From the NCBI RefSeq assembly GCF_000264995.1, contig NW_006767433.1:1768876-1832875 (forward strand): a stretch of 64,000 bases of DNA, written 5' to 3'. The number at the start of each line of letters is the position of its first letter. Position 1 is the first letter of the stretch. Positions 33,907 to 46,316 of this stretch are shown in pieces. Both the position numbers and the translations under genes were made by a program. The DNA comes from Punctularia strigosozonata HHB-11173 SS5 (lineage: Eukaryota; Basidiomycota; Agaricomycetes; Corticiales; Punctulariaceae). The notes under the pieces were generated by a model. It saw nothing but the letters and a program-made list of their open reading frames with translations, was not told the origin of the DNA and searched no databases.

Positions 33907-36386
33907 ATGGCTGCCGTCGCCGAAAACCTTCAGATACCGGAAGAGCTTGACAAACTCTCGCAGCTCATCGAAACTTCACCAGAGGTGCTTGCTACAGGGA
34001 GCAAGGATCTTCAAATCGCTGCACTAAACGCAACCAAATATGTGTTCGACCTCGGTATGTAATGCCCTCCGTTATATGCTATACCAAACTCAACTTCAAT
34101 CAGCGTTGAAGTCGGAGGCGGCGTCGCGCAAGCACATCGCAGAGCTGCTTACATCCATTAGTCCGGCGCAAGCTCCCAAAACCCGTTCACAGACGAAAGC
34201 GATTGCCGACGGTCTTGCCAATGGAGCGGCACCCGCTCTACCTTCATTGAAGCTGGAACCAACCCCCTTGACATCCCTGTTCGTCGATGGCATGCATGAT
34301 GGACAGATATGGGCACAACTTGACCTACGGGCGAAGAACGTTTGCGCAACGTTGGAGCATGCATTGGAGGATACCGTCAAGGACTTCGACGACGAGAGCT
34401 CTGGCCCGGAGGACGATGAAGACGACGACGACGACGACGACGAAGGTATGGAGGGGCTAGAGGGAATGGGTGGCTTTGGGTTTAACGAAGAGGATGAGGA
34501 GGAAGAGGACGAGAGTGAAGAAGAGGACTCGATGAAGGATGTAGGAGAGGATGCCGAAGAACAAGTCACTGGACTGCGTGACCCCTCGGACGACAGCGAC
34601 GATGAGGATGCTATGGATCTCGATCGACCCTCTCGCAAAGGGACGCTTTGGGATAAAATTGCGCCCAAGTTGTCGGCACCAAAATGGAAATCAGGTGGAC
34701 ATCCCGAGCTGGACGATGGTTTCTTCAGCCTTGCGGAGTTCAATGCCGAGACGGAGGAAACAGAAGCGAAGAAGGTCACAAAAGGCGGGTTATCCAAGTC
34801 CACCGGGGACGACGAGACAGATTCGGACGAGGATTTGGATGAGGACATTGACTTATTCGCACCCGTGGATGACGCAGAGGGGTTGGACCCCGAGATCGAG
34901 GAAGAGGTCGAGGGTGAGTACTTTCGATGACGCTTTGCTGCTGTTTTCCTTACTAATGGTTCTCTACAGAGCCTTACTATAGGGACTTTTTCGAGCCACC
35001 CCCCCGAGAACCAAAAAAATCCAAGCCTAATGTCGGGTCGCCTCCGAAAGCTAGCAGAGTACGCTTTCACGACGAGGTTCGTGTGAAGAGCATCAAAGCG
35101 AGGGGTAAAGGATTGTCGGTTTCGGCGATGAATATGACGGGCGATGATGAGGATGATGATGAGGACTATGCGGAGGACGGTGATAAGCTCATGGAGGACG
35201 ATATGGGGGGCGACGGGTCCGGCGATGAATCGGATGGTTCCAACGAAGACGAAGCAGAAGCAGAGGGTGATAGCGACACGGAAGTAGCGACCAATGATGA
35301 AGACGAAGACGTTCGAGGCCGAGATGCGATCGAGAGACTGAAGGATGACCTTTTTGCGGAAGAGGACGAGGACGAGACCAAAGGTGTGTTTATGTACGCA
35401 ATGCACGCAACTTACGTTGGCACCGAGCACTTTCCACTGGGACAGACCTCAGCACTCATGAGAAGCGCATGGAAGCTCTTCGGGCACAGATAGCGGAACT
35501 GGAGGCCGAAAACGTGGGCAAAAAGGACTGGGTGCTCATGGGTGAAGCAACCGCGCGATCGCGACCACAGAACTCGCTATTGGAGGAAGATCTGGACTTT
35601 GAGCGTGTCATGAAGGCTGTCCCAGTCGTCACAGAAAGCTCTGTTCAGGCACTTGAGGATCGCATCAAGGCACGCATCCTCGATAACAATTTCGACGATG
35701 TTGTCCGCCGGCGACCGGTCGAAGACAAGCCGTTCTTGCCCTCCAGGCTTATTGAACTCCAGGACAAGAAAAGCAAACAGAGCTTAGCGGAGATCTACGA
35801 AGAAGAATATGTAACTGCCGCTTCCGGGGTTGCAGCAGGTGACGACCGGGATGGCAAGCTCAAGAAGGAGCACGAAGAGATTGAGAAAATGTGGGATGGG
35901 ATATGCTACAAGCTTGACGCGTTGTGTAACGCGCACTTCACTCCTAAGCTAGTGCGTCCAGTTCGTGTCCTACGTTTCTCCTCGCTGACTCGTTTGCAGC
36001 CCAAGGCGACAATTGAAACCGTATCAAATGTCGCTGCGGCAACCTTGGAGTCTGCGTTACCTACCACGAAAGCGACCACCACGATGCTTGCTCCCGAGGA
36101 GGTGTTCGCGCCGTCTTCATCAGATGTCAGAGCACGCAGTGAACTGACACCTGCCGAAAAACGCTCTTTGCACAACAAGCAAAAGAAGGCGAAGAAGCAG
36201 GCCCGCGACGCTCTCGAAAGACGCGTTGGGAAAGTCGCGCAGATGAATACAGGTTCAAAACACCCCTCGTCGGTGAAGAAGCAGAAGGAGGAGGCGTTGA
36301 AAAGTGTGGTTAAGAGCGGGAAAGGCGTCACGGTTATCGGAAAGAAAAGCAAACAAACGGAAGGCAAAAAGCGCAAGGAGACTTAG
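33907..36386 (+). CDS. MPP10: MPP10, U3 snoRNP / SSU processome component
   Basis: Nucleolar protein needed for 18S rRNA processing. The start at 33907 reads MAAVAENLQIPEELDKLSQL. The Mpp10 signatures are TSLFVDGMHDGQIWAQLDLR and YYRDFFEPPPREPKKSKP, then RMEALRAQIAELEAENVGKK, DWVLMGEATARSRPQNSLLE, DLDFERVMKAVPVV and KPFLPSRLIELQDKKSKQSL. Long Asp/Glu tracts (34390-34620, 35140-35390) and a Lys-rich C-terminus (GKKSKQTEGKKRKET) are normal for the family. Four or five introns, one near 34050-34104. Confidence 0.95.
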
Positions 36387-36981
36387 CGCAAGGGCGTAGC
36401 CATGGATATCCCGGTTACCCATTCGTATCTCCATGTTCGGTTGTCTTCGCGCTTCCGTTACGACATTGACCGGGACCACGCGTGCATGGAAATCCCTCGT
36501 TCCAGGTTCTGCCAATCTGCTCTTGGTCGTGTCTTGTCTCCTATGTTGCTGGTCTCTCTATCGGTTGACGCACGTATGTACTTTGAGTAAAGTATGCATG
36601 ACTACACGACACGTGGTATCGGCTGACCCAGGGCGACTGCATAGCATCGTTCCTAGCATCTTGTTGATCTGATCCGCGTCCCTGCAGCCACATGGGATCT
36701 CCGTCGAACCGTTGCTGTCTCTCGCTGTCGATGCCCAGCCCGAAGCACCTTCGTGATGGAATGCTATGTTCTGCGATGCGGGTCGTCTTCCGTGGCGGCT
36801 TCGCATTCTTGTTGCACATCGCCTGCGACGCACCTGATTCGCACCGTCGATAACCATGATATAACCCGGTCCAAGGGTCGTCCAAGGGTCTCTTCGTTCC
36901 GATAGTCCGTCTTTCTTTTCCAGCAGGGCTGTGATACGTCTTTTTTCTGTCGGTTCTCGGTTCACGATCCAGGGTTTGAAG
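36387..36981. other. Intergenic region between MPP10 and lipase genes
   Basis: 3' flank of MPP10 and promoter of the secreted lipase. Open frames on the minus strand (up to ~200 codons, overlapping lipase exon 1) show no family features. Confidence 0.5.
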
Positions 36982-38357
36982 ATGTTTGCGCTATGGTGTT
37001 CGCTCCTTCTCTGTCTCTCTGCCGGTGTGCATGCGAGGCCCGCAGCCTGGCCAACACCACTGGACAGATTGCCCCTCTTCTCTCGAGATGGCACGACGGC
37101 CCTCAGCGCTGCGGAACTCAGCTCCTTTGCGCCTTTCACCCAGTTTGCTAGGGCTGCGTATTGTCCCACTGACAAGATTATGAGCTGGCAATGTGGAGGT
37201 ATGGTTTAGCCACGGATCCGCTCGAGTTTGCGCTGATAGCTTACTTCAGAGGCTTGCGATGCTAATCCGGGGTTCAATGCCACTCTCACAGGCGGTGACG
37301 GCAATGGAGTGCAATTCTGTGAGTGTGCATGTTCTGGACAGAAATATGTCGGACTAACATTTGACCAGTCTTCGTGGGGTTCTGGCCGGAAGTGCGCAGA
37401 GCTTACACGCGCTTCTTCATCACGTCTCAATGTTTTATAGGGCAAATCTGTAGTGGTGGCACATCAAGGAACGGATCCTACCAAATTGTACGTTTTCGAA
37501 CGATTAGCGCGAGAGAATGTCGGGCTAATGCCACCGTGTTCGCGATGCAGCTTGTCACTCCTTACAGATATCGAGTTCGCACCTGTCCAGTTGGATCCAA
37601 CAGTATTCCCGGGCATACCTAGTAAGCAGCGGCCTCGCTCCACTCTGAAATGACTATACTTACTATCACGTAGATGATACTGACGTCCGTGTCCATGACG
37701 GATTCCGTAGGTTGTTGAGCTTGATTCGACTTTCGCCATTGCTAACGACGGTATCAGGCAATGCCCACTACGACACAGCCAACCAGATCCTCACGGAGAC
37801 GAAACGTCTCCTGGATGTGAACCAAGCCAAGTCGGTCATTCTCGTACGTGTGCGACGTTCATCGACACTGGACAATGGCTGATATCGCCTTCAAGATCGG
37901 CCATTCTCTCGGAGGAGCGATTGCGGAACTCGATTCGCTCATGATGCGACAGAACCTACCGTCCGATGTTGCGGTTAAAGGTGTCACCTACGGCACACCC
38001 CGAGTTGGTAACCCGGAGTTCGCCGCCTATTTCGACAGCATGGTCACGGACTTCACTCGAGTTAATAACGATAAGGACCCTATTCCGATTGTTCCCGGTC
38101 GTTTCCTCGGCTTTTCGCATCCATCTGGGGAGGTTCATCTTACCAGTCCGGGTAACGCCGTGTCTTGCCCCGGTATGTGATTAATCCTCCCTGCAAGGAC
38201 ATTTACTCATGTACTTTTGACTGGAATCGCAGGAGCGGACGACGGTTCAGATACGGAGTGCTCAGACTCTGTCGTGCCGAACATCTTTGAGAGTAATATC
38301 CTGGACCACTTGGGACCGTACGAAGGCATACATATAGGGTCTATATTCTGTAATTAG
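36982..38357 (+). CDS. Secreted class-3 lipase / feruloyl-esterase-like
   Basis: Alpha/beta hydrolase of lipase class 3 (Rhizomucor lipase and feruloyl esterase A relatives). The signal peptide is MFALWCSLLLCLSAGVHA. FTQFARAAYCPTDKI is the typical N-terminal segment, then VVVAHQGTDPTKL, the oxyanion strand. The nucleophile elbow is IGHSLGGAI. YGTPRVGNPEFAAYFDSMV follows; the triad Asp is in NNDKDPIPIVP and the triad His in DHLGPYEGIHIG. Eight or so short introns interrupt it, one of them (~37850-37895) just before GHSLGG. It ends SIFCN. Secreted; whether it prefers triglyceride or feruloyl esters is open. Confidence 0.88.
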
Positions 38358-38559
38358 CTTATTTCTACCTCGGAAGGGCACCGGAACCCGTAATGTCGAT
38401 CAAACCTTGCTTGTGATACCCTGCTGTCCCGTGGCTGTGTATTATCCTTGTTGCAACTTTTGAGCGGTCTTTCGTCTGGATCGCTATTGAAGGCTTCCGA
38501 CTTGTGATTGTAGTCCTTACCAGTGAAGACAGTGGCGACTGCTGTGCTGGGAAGATTGC

Positions 38560-40571
38560 ATGGCCGAGACCGGCGCTGGTGACGATGGTGATATGCAAAT
38601 ATGGTCAGTATATCCGTCGAAAGCGGCTGGCGACCTACCGCGCTGATTCTGACTTACCAGGGACGATCTTTTGAAGAAACAGACAGGTGAAGCCTGTGCA
38701 TCATGTCGGCATCTTCCTTGCGTAATGCCCTCGTTATCCAGAAATATACCGCAGGACCAGCGAGCAAAATGCTCAGCTGAGGAACAAAGTATCAGACCTC
38801 GAGCGGGAGTTGAATGTGTGGAAAGCCGCGCTGAAGGCAGCGGATGAACGGGAAGCAGGACTTCAGAAGAGCGTGAAACAGCTGGAAGGCAGCATCGGCG
38901 CTTTGACGGTGAGTCGATCTGCCGAGTTGGGTTCTATGTGTATACCATGTTTATTGTAGCTCTCAGGAGGATAACCCTATCGTTGCCTGCTTTATAGATG
39001 GAGATGGCAACCTTTTCAAGGAAGATTTGTTAAGACAAGGTCACGTAGGTGGCCGTCAGGCAGCGCTCCTCCTAACCACGGTACACCATATCACTGTTTC
39101 CGCTGACCATCGCTGTTCTGAAGTTCTGCCATATAGGGTCTGACGGAATATGCTGCGAACATAGACCCAGGGCTTGCGCGTCGGGCACAAGGTATGACCT
39201 GCGCTTACCTCGTTGCTTTTGATCTTTCACGGATGTATTCTTAAGTTTGGTTGACGGTGTACTTCAATAAATCTGGTTTGCTGGATGTCATGCAAAATCA
39301 GAAGATCTGCACGATGGAACAGTTCGAGGCATTTCTGCTTGGATTCAACCAAGCCAGCCCCCTGTTCTCCATTGTCGATGTTGGCGGAGGAAAAGAGGCT
39401 GCAGACGTTAAAGTGAAAGGCAGGGAAGCATGTATTGCTTGCGCTACGATTGACCCACCGTGAATCATAGAATCTCTGCGCGTATTCTCTCGTTTTCCTC
39501 AAATATGGAAGATATTCTTTGGCGGTGCGGTATACCGCTGTGGTACTCATTCGGCGTACTCTCATGGCATTTTACGCAGGCTGTCATGATAACGGCTATA
39601 ACACCACCTTGACGCGCCTGGAAAATGAAGGCTATCTGCACAAGATCGTGCTCCTTCCTGGATATAATATTCTGGCTTCCGAGTTGAAGCGACTTGCTTT
39701 ACCATCATTAGAGATCGAGGTCTTCATGACGCGAAAGATCGTTCCCAAGAAAATCTCCCCTACAATCCTACCACAAGACATAGATAAAGTCAAATCCTCC
39801 TCATCTGGACAGGCGATCAATCGGAGCCTTAGTCCGGTGAAAGCTAACAACCAGAAAGTCCTTGATCCGTCTGCTGTGAGTGTGTTTGCGGCTTTGGCTC
39901 ACCTTGATCTCACCCGCTCGTAGGATGTCAGCAAACGTATGTTCACTCTCATGATCAGACAAGCACTTGTCAAGCTCACATAGCCATTAGTCAAACCTCC
40001 ACCGTGCAATTACTTCTATCTTTCCGAATGCAAGAGCGGACCAAAGTGCAAGTATGCTCACGACTATGTCATGACGCCCAAACAAGTATCCGATATCAGA
40101 AACAACGCCGCCAAAACACCGTGTCCTAAAGCAAACAGAAGTGAGTGTCATGTTACATCAGTAAGGGGCCGCTTGTGTTTTCTTAAACTCTTCTGCAGAT
40201 CAGAAGTGCACGGGGTTTTGTATATTTGGTCATACGTGCCCTAAAGGGCCTCAGTGTTATTTCTTTAAACAGGGTAAATGCAAATTCGCCGGAGGTGAGT
40301 CGTACGTGAATACTTCGGCGCATAGCATTGACCAGCCGTAGCCAACATGCACGAATCACCGGACACGCCTGCCCCGATGTCACGACCTACCTCGACAGGA
40401 TCAAGTGTTGCATCAGTTAACTCCTTGGGCTACCTATATCCGACCGTCCCCACCCCGAGATCGCCCATGGTTTCGCAGACGCAGTTCTTGGCGTATCAGA
40501 ATCAACTGGCGATGATGGCCAACTTCTCGGCCGAATTCCCGGCTTCTGGGAGTGGATATGGGCAAGGGTGA
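38560..40571 (+). CDS. CCCH zinc-finger protein with coiled-coil N-terminus
   Basis: A fungal-type RNA-binding candidate. The start at 38560 reads MAETGAGDDGDMQIWDDLLK, then across two introns a coiled coil (RTSEQNAQLRNKVSDLEREL). A conserved globular region follows (PIVACFIDGDGNLFKEDLLR, GHVGGRQAALLLT, GLTEYAANIDPGL), as in fungal proteins that pair this region with CCCH fingers. Three C-terminal fingers are CNYFYLSECKSGPKCKYAH, CTGFCIFGHTCPKGPQC and a short CYFFKQGKCKFAG segment. The tail is Ser/Pro-rich, ending GSGYGQG. About eight introns. Function unknown; post-transcriptional control is inferred. Confidence 0.8.
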
Positions 40572-40779
40572 CTTGGGAGTGTTTTTAAAGTCACTCTTAC
40601 ATGGGTAGTTACATTTTATAGCAGGAATCAGTAATGTGCTCGCGTTCGCCGTGTTTCGGTGATAAGTTACGCCACACCAGGAAGGTGAACGTGACAACGC
40701 GTGACTGAACGCGTTTGTCGCTGCTCTTCCTGCCACTGCAGCATCATCCTCCCCACTGCTACAGGACTGAGGCTCAGTC

Positions 40780-42315
40780 ATGCGTGATCACCGTACGATG
40801 CCGGTCTCGGAATTAGAGAAACAGCGCGAGATAAATATCGCCCGCAACAAAGCTCGTTTACTGGAGTTGAACCTGGAGGAGGCCGCCTTCTTCAGCCCGG
40901 GCAAGACCGTCAAGAAGAAACCTTCACCTAGGAAACGCAAGGAGCCTTCACCGGACGCGGATTATGAGGAAGAGGAATCTACCAAAGTTTCTCGCCGGGA
41001 CGACATGGACACGCCTGCGGATGGTCGTCGCCGCAGTGCGCGTAACGCTGGGAAGAAGGTAGACTACAAGGCAGAACAAGCTCAGTCACTGCGGGATCCA
41101 GATGCCCTCATCGTGTCGCGCAAGTCAAGAAACGGACCTCAAGGACGTCCTGCTGGTAGCAAGAGGATCCACTCTTAGTATGTTCTCTGTCGTTGTACCC
41201 ACTGGGGCGTCGTTATAATAGCCACCCTGCTCTTTTTCAGTAAAGTCTACGGATCCATTCCTGGTATTGAAGTTGGCACTTGGTGGGAGACTCGGTTCGT
41301 TTGAATGTTGACGAAGATCACACCGATGACTGATATTTGTCTCGCAGCGAAGCCTGCAGTAACGATTCTATTCACGCGCCATGGGTCGCTGGTATTTGCC
41401 CTGGTCCCGAAGGGGCCTATTCTGTAGCATTATCAGGCGGATACGAAGATGACGTAGACATGGGTTATGGCTTGTGAGTTGTCCTGGTTGTGCTGTTCTG
41501 CATAATCTTTCTCAAACGCCCAATGTCAGCACGTACACAGGCTCCGGCGGTCGAGATCTCAAAGGGACCAAGGCGAAACCCAAGAATGTACGAGTATCTG
41601 GGCCCGTTCTCCTATCGTTGACTTATGTTGGCTAGCTTCGTACTGCTCCCCAAAGCACCGACCAAAGTTTCGAAGAGAACAACTTCAATAGAGCACTGAA
41701 GGCGGGTTTTCCTGTATCGAAGTGCAGTTCGCGTGTAACAGTGTTTTCAGAGATCAGCAGAAACGGGAAAACCCGTGCGTGTCATCCGAGGCTACAAGTT
41801 ACCATCCAAATACGGACCGGAGCAGGGGTACGTTTCACTAAACGACGCTTGATGCCGCTCTGAATATGGCATGTATAGGTATCGTTACGATGGTCTCTAT
41901 AAAGTTGAGAAGGTGCGAGTATTCTATGCTCGAGATGCTCAAGACAGAAATTGAATCTTACCGTTACTTTCGCTAGGCTTGGTTGGAAGAGGGGCTTAAC
42001 CCCAAACGCCTGAAGGTGTGCAAATTCGCATTCAAGGTACGTGACCGAGTATCTCAGGTATGTTCGCACTGGCTGACTTCGTGCGGCCTCTCGGCACAGC
42101 GTCTGCCAAATCAACCCCCCGTTCCGGTCAAGGGTGAAGATGTCGAGATCAAGCACGACGAAGAATTGAAGGCTGAAGAATCGTCCGAAATGCAGGACAA
42201 CGAGCACAAGCAGTGTGAAGATGAACTGGAACACAAGACCATTGAGCAGTCCGACTCGGTGGACATTGTGGACGACGAGAACACGGATCAAGTCGATGAT
42301 TCAATTTCAAAATGA
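40780..42315 (+). CDS. SRA-YDG domain protein
   Basis: Carries the SET- and RING-associated domain that in UHRF1 and plant proteins flips out methylcytosine. The N-terminus is basic and disordered (KTVKKKPSPRKRKEP). The SRA domain runs from about 41240 to 42000: KVYGSIPGIEVGTWWETR, then HAPWVAGICPGPEGAYSVAL, SGGYEDDVDMGYGF, TYTGSGGRDLKG, NRALK, KPVRVIRGYKLPSKYGPEQG and YRYDGLYKVEKAW. The C-terminus is acidic. Six or seven introns. No RING, PHD, ubiquitin-like or SET domain is seen, so it is a stand-alone SRA protein. ATG at 40798 (MPVSELEKQREI) is an alternative start. Nuclear. Confidence 0.9.
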
Positions 42316-42740
42316 GAACATCACCGTCCCCATGCTGGTGGGCGTTTTGCCGTTACTGCAGAATCCATACCCCCAAGCTGTGAATGCTCCCACTTGACCC
42401 CAAACATTGCTGGATTTGCCCTACCATATCTTGCGCATTTATAATGTACGCATTGTCTTGGATGTTCATGTAGCTATAGTCTTGTCTTGTCGTTGCTTCC
42501 CCCATGTTTCTCAGAGAAACCTGATGTCGTCGTCAACCACACGGCAACATATTTTCCGGCGAAATAGCCTTGGGGTCTCGCCCAGGCACGGCCCTACTTT
42601 CCGTCAGGACATCACCTCCAGCCAACTAAACGCGACGTCCAACCGGACATGTTCCCAGCTCGCTGACCTCTCGCCGTTTTCCTCTTCCCTTGTCGTTCCA
42701 GACGTCAAACTAACAGGGCGTAGCCCGCAAGTCCAAACTC
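42316..42740. other. Intergenic region upstream of beta-barrel protein
   Basis: 3' flank of the SRA gene and promoter of the next gene. One in-frame open stretch runs into the following gene. No independent feature. Confidence 0.5.
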
Positions 42741-43785
42741 ATGCGTTCCTTTACCAACCTGTCTTTACTTGTGACCTCGGTTCTTTCTGGTGTCATCGTT
42801 GCATTCGTGCCCGGCGTCAGCGCGATCTCTGCTCACGGCGTCTCGCCTGAGCATATCCATCGCCGCCATGCGGGATCGGCGCGTCTGAACGAAGTGATTC
42901 GTGGGGACAACGCAGACTGGGCCCCCAACAGACGCGACAGCAACGCGCGGTTTACCCTCTATGAAGCCGGTTTGGGTGCCTGTGGGGGTTACAACACGGA
43001 TAGCGATTTTGTCAGTCCTCGCAGCGATGTACGAACTCCGTACCATACGCTAACATCACATCGCCTCAACAGATCGTGGCTATAAACACTCCGGTGCGTT
43101 CTGGCCTATCCTTGCCCTGTCATACAGCCTACTGACGGAACCGCTGTCAGCAATGGGATGGCGGATCGCACTGCGGCGCGACTATCACAATCTCGTACGG
43201 AGGCAAGACCGCCAAAGCCCAAATAGTCGACCGTGTAAGCGCAGTGCCATCCCTTGTACTCCAGCACTGATGTGCTGCCTCCGAACACAGTGCGAGAAAT
43301 GCCCATATAACGCCCTCGATTTAACTCCGTCCCTCTTCTCATACTTTGCAGACATCGGTCAAGGTGTGTTTTACGGCGACTGGTGGTACGGAGACAGCAC
43401 GCAATCGACGACGACCCACAAGCCATCGACCACGTCCCAACCACCTCCTCCGCCCTCCACAACCAAGACGACCACCTCGAAATCGATACCCTCCACTACT
43501 TCCACATCCACCAGCTCGAGCACCATCACCACTCATAAGACTACCTCGTCCACGTCGACTACGACGTCAAGCTGGAGCACCAGTATCGTCACCTCCATCT
43601 CGGCGATCACGTCTTCCGTCGCAAGCACAACTTCCCTCGCCTCCGCTACAGCTCTGCCTTCACCCGACAGCTCTTCTTTCATGGAGCAGTTGGATTATCT
43701 CATGGTCCAACTGGGTGGTCTGGCGCTCGCGGGTTTGACCGCGGCGGACGAGACAATCACCAATACTCAGATCACCGGAGCTTGA
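42741..43785 (+). CDS. Secreted RlpA/expansin-like double-psi beta-barrel protein
   Basis: The signal peptide (MRSFTNLSLLVTSVLSGVIV) is followed by a spacer. A DPBB domain follows: RFTLYEAGLGACGGYNTDSD, QQWDGGSHCGATITISYGGK-type text across introns (43085-43152), TAKAQIVDR, and after an intron CEKCPYNALDLTPSLFSYFA. This is the fungal barwin-like/RlpA-like fold, related to expansins, cerato-platanins and kiwellins. A Ser/Thr/Pro-rich tail (~43390-43670) may be O-glycosylated and tether it to the wall. Function is not catalytic by family; wall loosening or carbohydrate binding is possible. Confidence 0.8.
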
Positions 43786-44091
43786 TATCTGAACGCGCTG
43801 CGTACATGAATACCCATTTGTCATCAGCCGGGCGCCATCAGTAATTCTGTCGTTATCTAGTGTTGAATCTTTGGTTTGCGTTAGCGTCGCTGGTGTTGTC
43901 TTGCAAGCAATGCTATGGTTCCACATGCGTGGGATGGAAGCTAGTAGTGATTAGGTCCAAAATAAAGTAAGTATCAATGTGATGGTAAATAAGCCGGGGA
44001 AGGAACGGATACAAATGCAAGGCAGTGTCCGTGTCGTGAGATGTCCATGTCGTGTCCAATGCAATACCACACCCTAGCCCACCGAAACCAT
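43786..44091. other. Convergent intergenic region
   Basis: 306 bp between convergent stops; 3' ends of two genes and nothing else recognised. Confidence 0.5.
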
Positions 44092-44657
44092 CTACGCAAG
44101 CACCGCCAGTGCTGCACCCACGCTCACTCCGGCCATCACCAATGCACTCATCCTCAATGAGTCCGCAGCGGCGATGTAGGAATCCGGTGGGCCGTATATA
44201 CCGCCGGCGGCGGTGGCGCCGGGCACGGGGGCACCGTTCGGACCGTTGCCGCCTCCGTTCACGTCGGTCGCGGCGGTGGGCAACGTGGTCGGCGTCGTGG
44301 TTGTCGAGCTCGCCGATCCGCTAGCGTTGCTGGTGATGGTGCCGTTGCCGGACGCGCTGGAGGCCTGGGTGGGAGTGACAGTGAAGACGGTGGTGAGGAC
44401 GGAGGTGGTTGTTTGTCGGCCGTTGCCAAGGCCAATGCTGGTCGAGAGAGACGTCGAGAGCTGGACGGATTGAGTTTGATTTTGGGATGAGGCTTGGCTG
44501 CTGGTCTGCGCCTGCGGTTGCGATTGCTGTTGGGACGAAGAGGACTGGTATGATGCCGGTATTAGAGCGGAATTTCGGGAGCAGCCTTGGTGGCGCATAC
44601 CTGAGCAACCGCAAGGCAGGGAAGAACGACGAGCGCGCCGAGTGCAATGAGCCGCAT
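44092..44657 (-). CDS. Ser/Thr-rich GPI-anchored cell-surface protein
   Basis: The signal peptide MRLIALGALVVLPCLAVAQ is in exon 1, followed by an intron of about 55 bp. A Ser/Gln/Thr-rich body follows (QSQPQAQTSSQASSQNQTQS, SASGSSSTTTT-like runs). It ends with a small-residue site and a hydrophobic tail (LRMSALVMAGVSVGAALAVL), the pattern of a GPI signal. About 170 residues, no catalytic domain. Probably an O-mannosylated wall or membrane protein. Confidence 0.7.
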
Positions 44658-44860
44658 TTTGGGCGTCGTCGATGCAAGAGGATGACAGGCTAACGTGGAG
44701 AACACGCGTGTACGCCGAGGTGGTCGTCGACCGAGTGAGAGTCAGCGAGCGAGAGAAAGCCGGGGAAGGGTGAGAGTGAACCCGTTTCGCGGCCTCCCTC
44801 CTTGTGTCCGACCGCACTTGAAAAGGTCGATAATCATGCGTCCATCACCTTCCGCCGCAC

Positions 44861-46233
44861 ATGATGGCCCCTGTCCCCATACTTCCCCACACCGTCGCCC
44901 TCGTCCTCCAGTACATCGCCCCGCCCTCCCAGCTCGACCAGCCCCTGCCCAAGCACCTCATCTCACGTCTCTTGCTCAACCGACATGAGTTTCTCGGCAT
45001 ATACCCGACTAATCCACCGGAGTATCTATGTTGGTCCGCCGACGGCAGAGACGCCGCCATCGACGCTCTCGAACACATCCAGAAGCCAGAGGTAGACGCC
45101 GCTCCGCCCGACTACCCCGTGCAATACGAGATCGACGAGGAGAACGTGTCGGCGTATGTGCGGATGCCGGGCTCCGATCTCAGGTTGACCTTCGTGTGGG
45201 ACGACGAAGATGGATGGACGTTCCACGACATACGATTGGCCGGGTTCCCTCCAAGGAGTACGCCCTCGCTCCAGGAAGCGCTGTCCAGGGCTGCAGAACC
45301 CGAACCCGTTGTATCCTCGCAGACGTCTTATAGCTTTTTGTCGGCACAGCATCGCCGCTCTTCAGGCCCGGCGAACCATTCAAGCGGCACCGATCATGAG
45401 GACGATGGATCGTATTGGGACGCATACGGCGCGCAGAGCGATGACGAGAACGGCACGCGATCACGCGGAGGACGTAGTACCAAGTCCGGAGCAGACGGGA
45501 CCGAAGACGCGTACTGGGCTTCATATTCCTCTATCCATGGTGAATACTTACATCCCCTTGAGGCGGCAGACATTTATCGTGTGTAACAGGGACCGCCGAT
45601 TCAACCATACCCTCGCCGCTGCCGGCACATCGCCGCCAACAGGTTTACGGGGCTCATGCACATGGATACGACCCATCCTCAGATCCCTATACCCAAGATG
45701 TCCAGGCTGCGAATGGGCCTGGCCGAGTCGCAATACCCCGATCCGCATTTCCCGGCAAAGGATATGTCGAAGGCGAACCGCCGTCGCCGCATACACTCTC
45801 CAACCTGCTCTCCTCAATCCCGGACGACCTCGTTGGTTCCAGGCGAGCCGTCCCCGTCTGGACGCCGTCTCCTCAGTCTCGCTCCAGCGAGGCTCCCAAG
45901 ACGCCCTCAGATCCCGTAGGTGCCAGCGTTGCATCGGAATCCATCTCTTCTGGCGCATCCACTCCACCGACCAACCCGCCGATGGCGGAAGCGGGTGGCG
46001 TTTCTCTTGCCTATGACAGAGCAGACGGAGACTTCGACTTCAACGCCGGCTCCGTGGACATCGTTTCTGCTCGAGTGAGCGGGGTGAAGGAGAGTGAGGC
46101 GGATGTTGCGCTCAAGCACAGCATCGCGGGGTTGTACAGACTCTGGAAGGGAGGTCGTTCGCCAGGCGCTGGTCTTTACGAAGACGACAGCGCAGTGTTC
46201 CTCAGGTTAGTTCGGGAAGCTGTTACGGACTGA
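44861..46233 (+). CDS. Uncharacterised protein
   Basis: Not recognised. It reads MMAPVPILPHTVALVLQYIA, then LPKHLISRLLLNRHEFLGIY, WSADGRDAAIDALEHI and an acidic/aromatic segment (RLTFVWDDEDGWTFHDIRLA). The middle is low complexity with Ser/Asp/Gly. One intron (about 45541-45590) is read cleanly through GT...AACAG. The C-terminus (KHSIAGLYRLWKGGRSPGAG) may be an ordered helix. No signal peptide or membrane span. Divergent from the GPI-type gene by 203 bp. Confidence 0.75.
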
Positions 46234-46316
46234 GATTGAAGAAAGGTGATTGAAAGATCTTGTATAACACATTGTACACTATGCATAGGCACGGTTTTTG
46301 CGAAACAGACTATGTT

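Noticed and set aside
34096-35430. 444-codon minus-strand open frame, Ser-rich
   Set aside because: It is antisense to the Asp/Glu-rich tracts of MPP10. GAC/GAG/GAT repeats read in reverse give Ser/Leu/Val runs with no stops; no family features.
36558-37175. 205-codon minus-strand frame
   Set aside because: Antisense to the secreted lipase's signal-peptide exon and its promoter.
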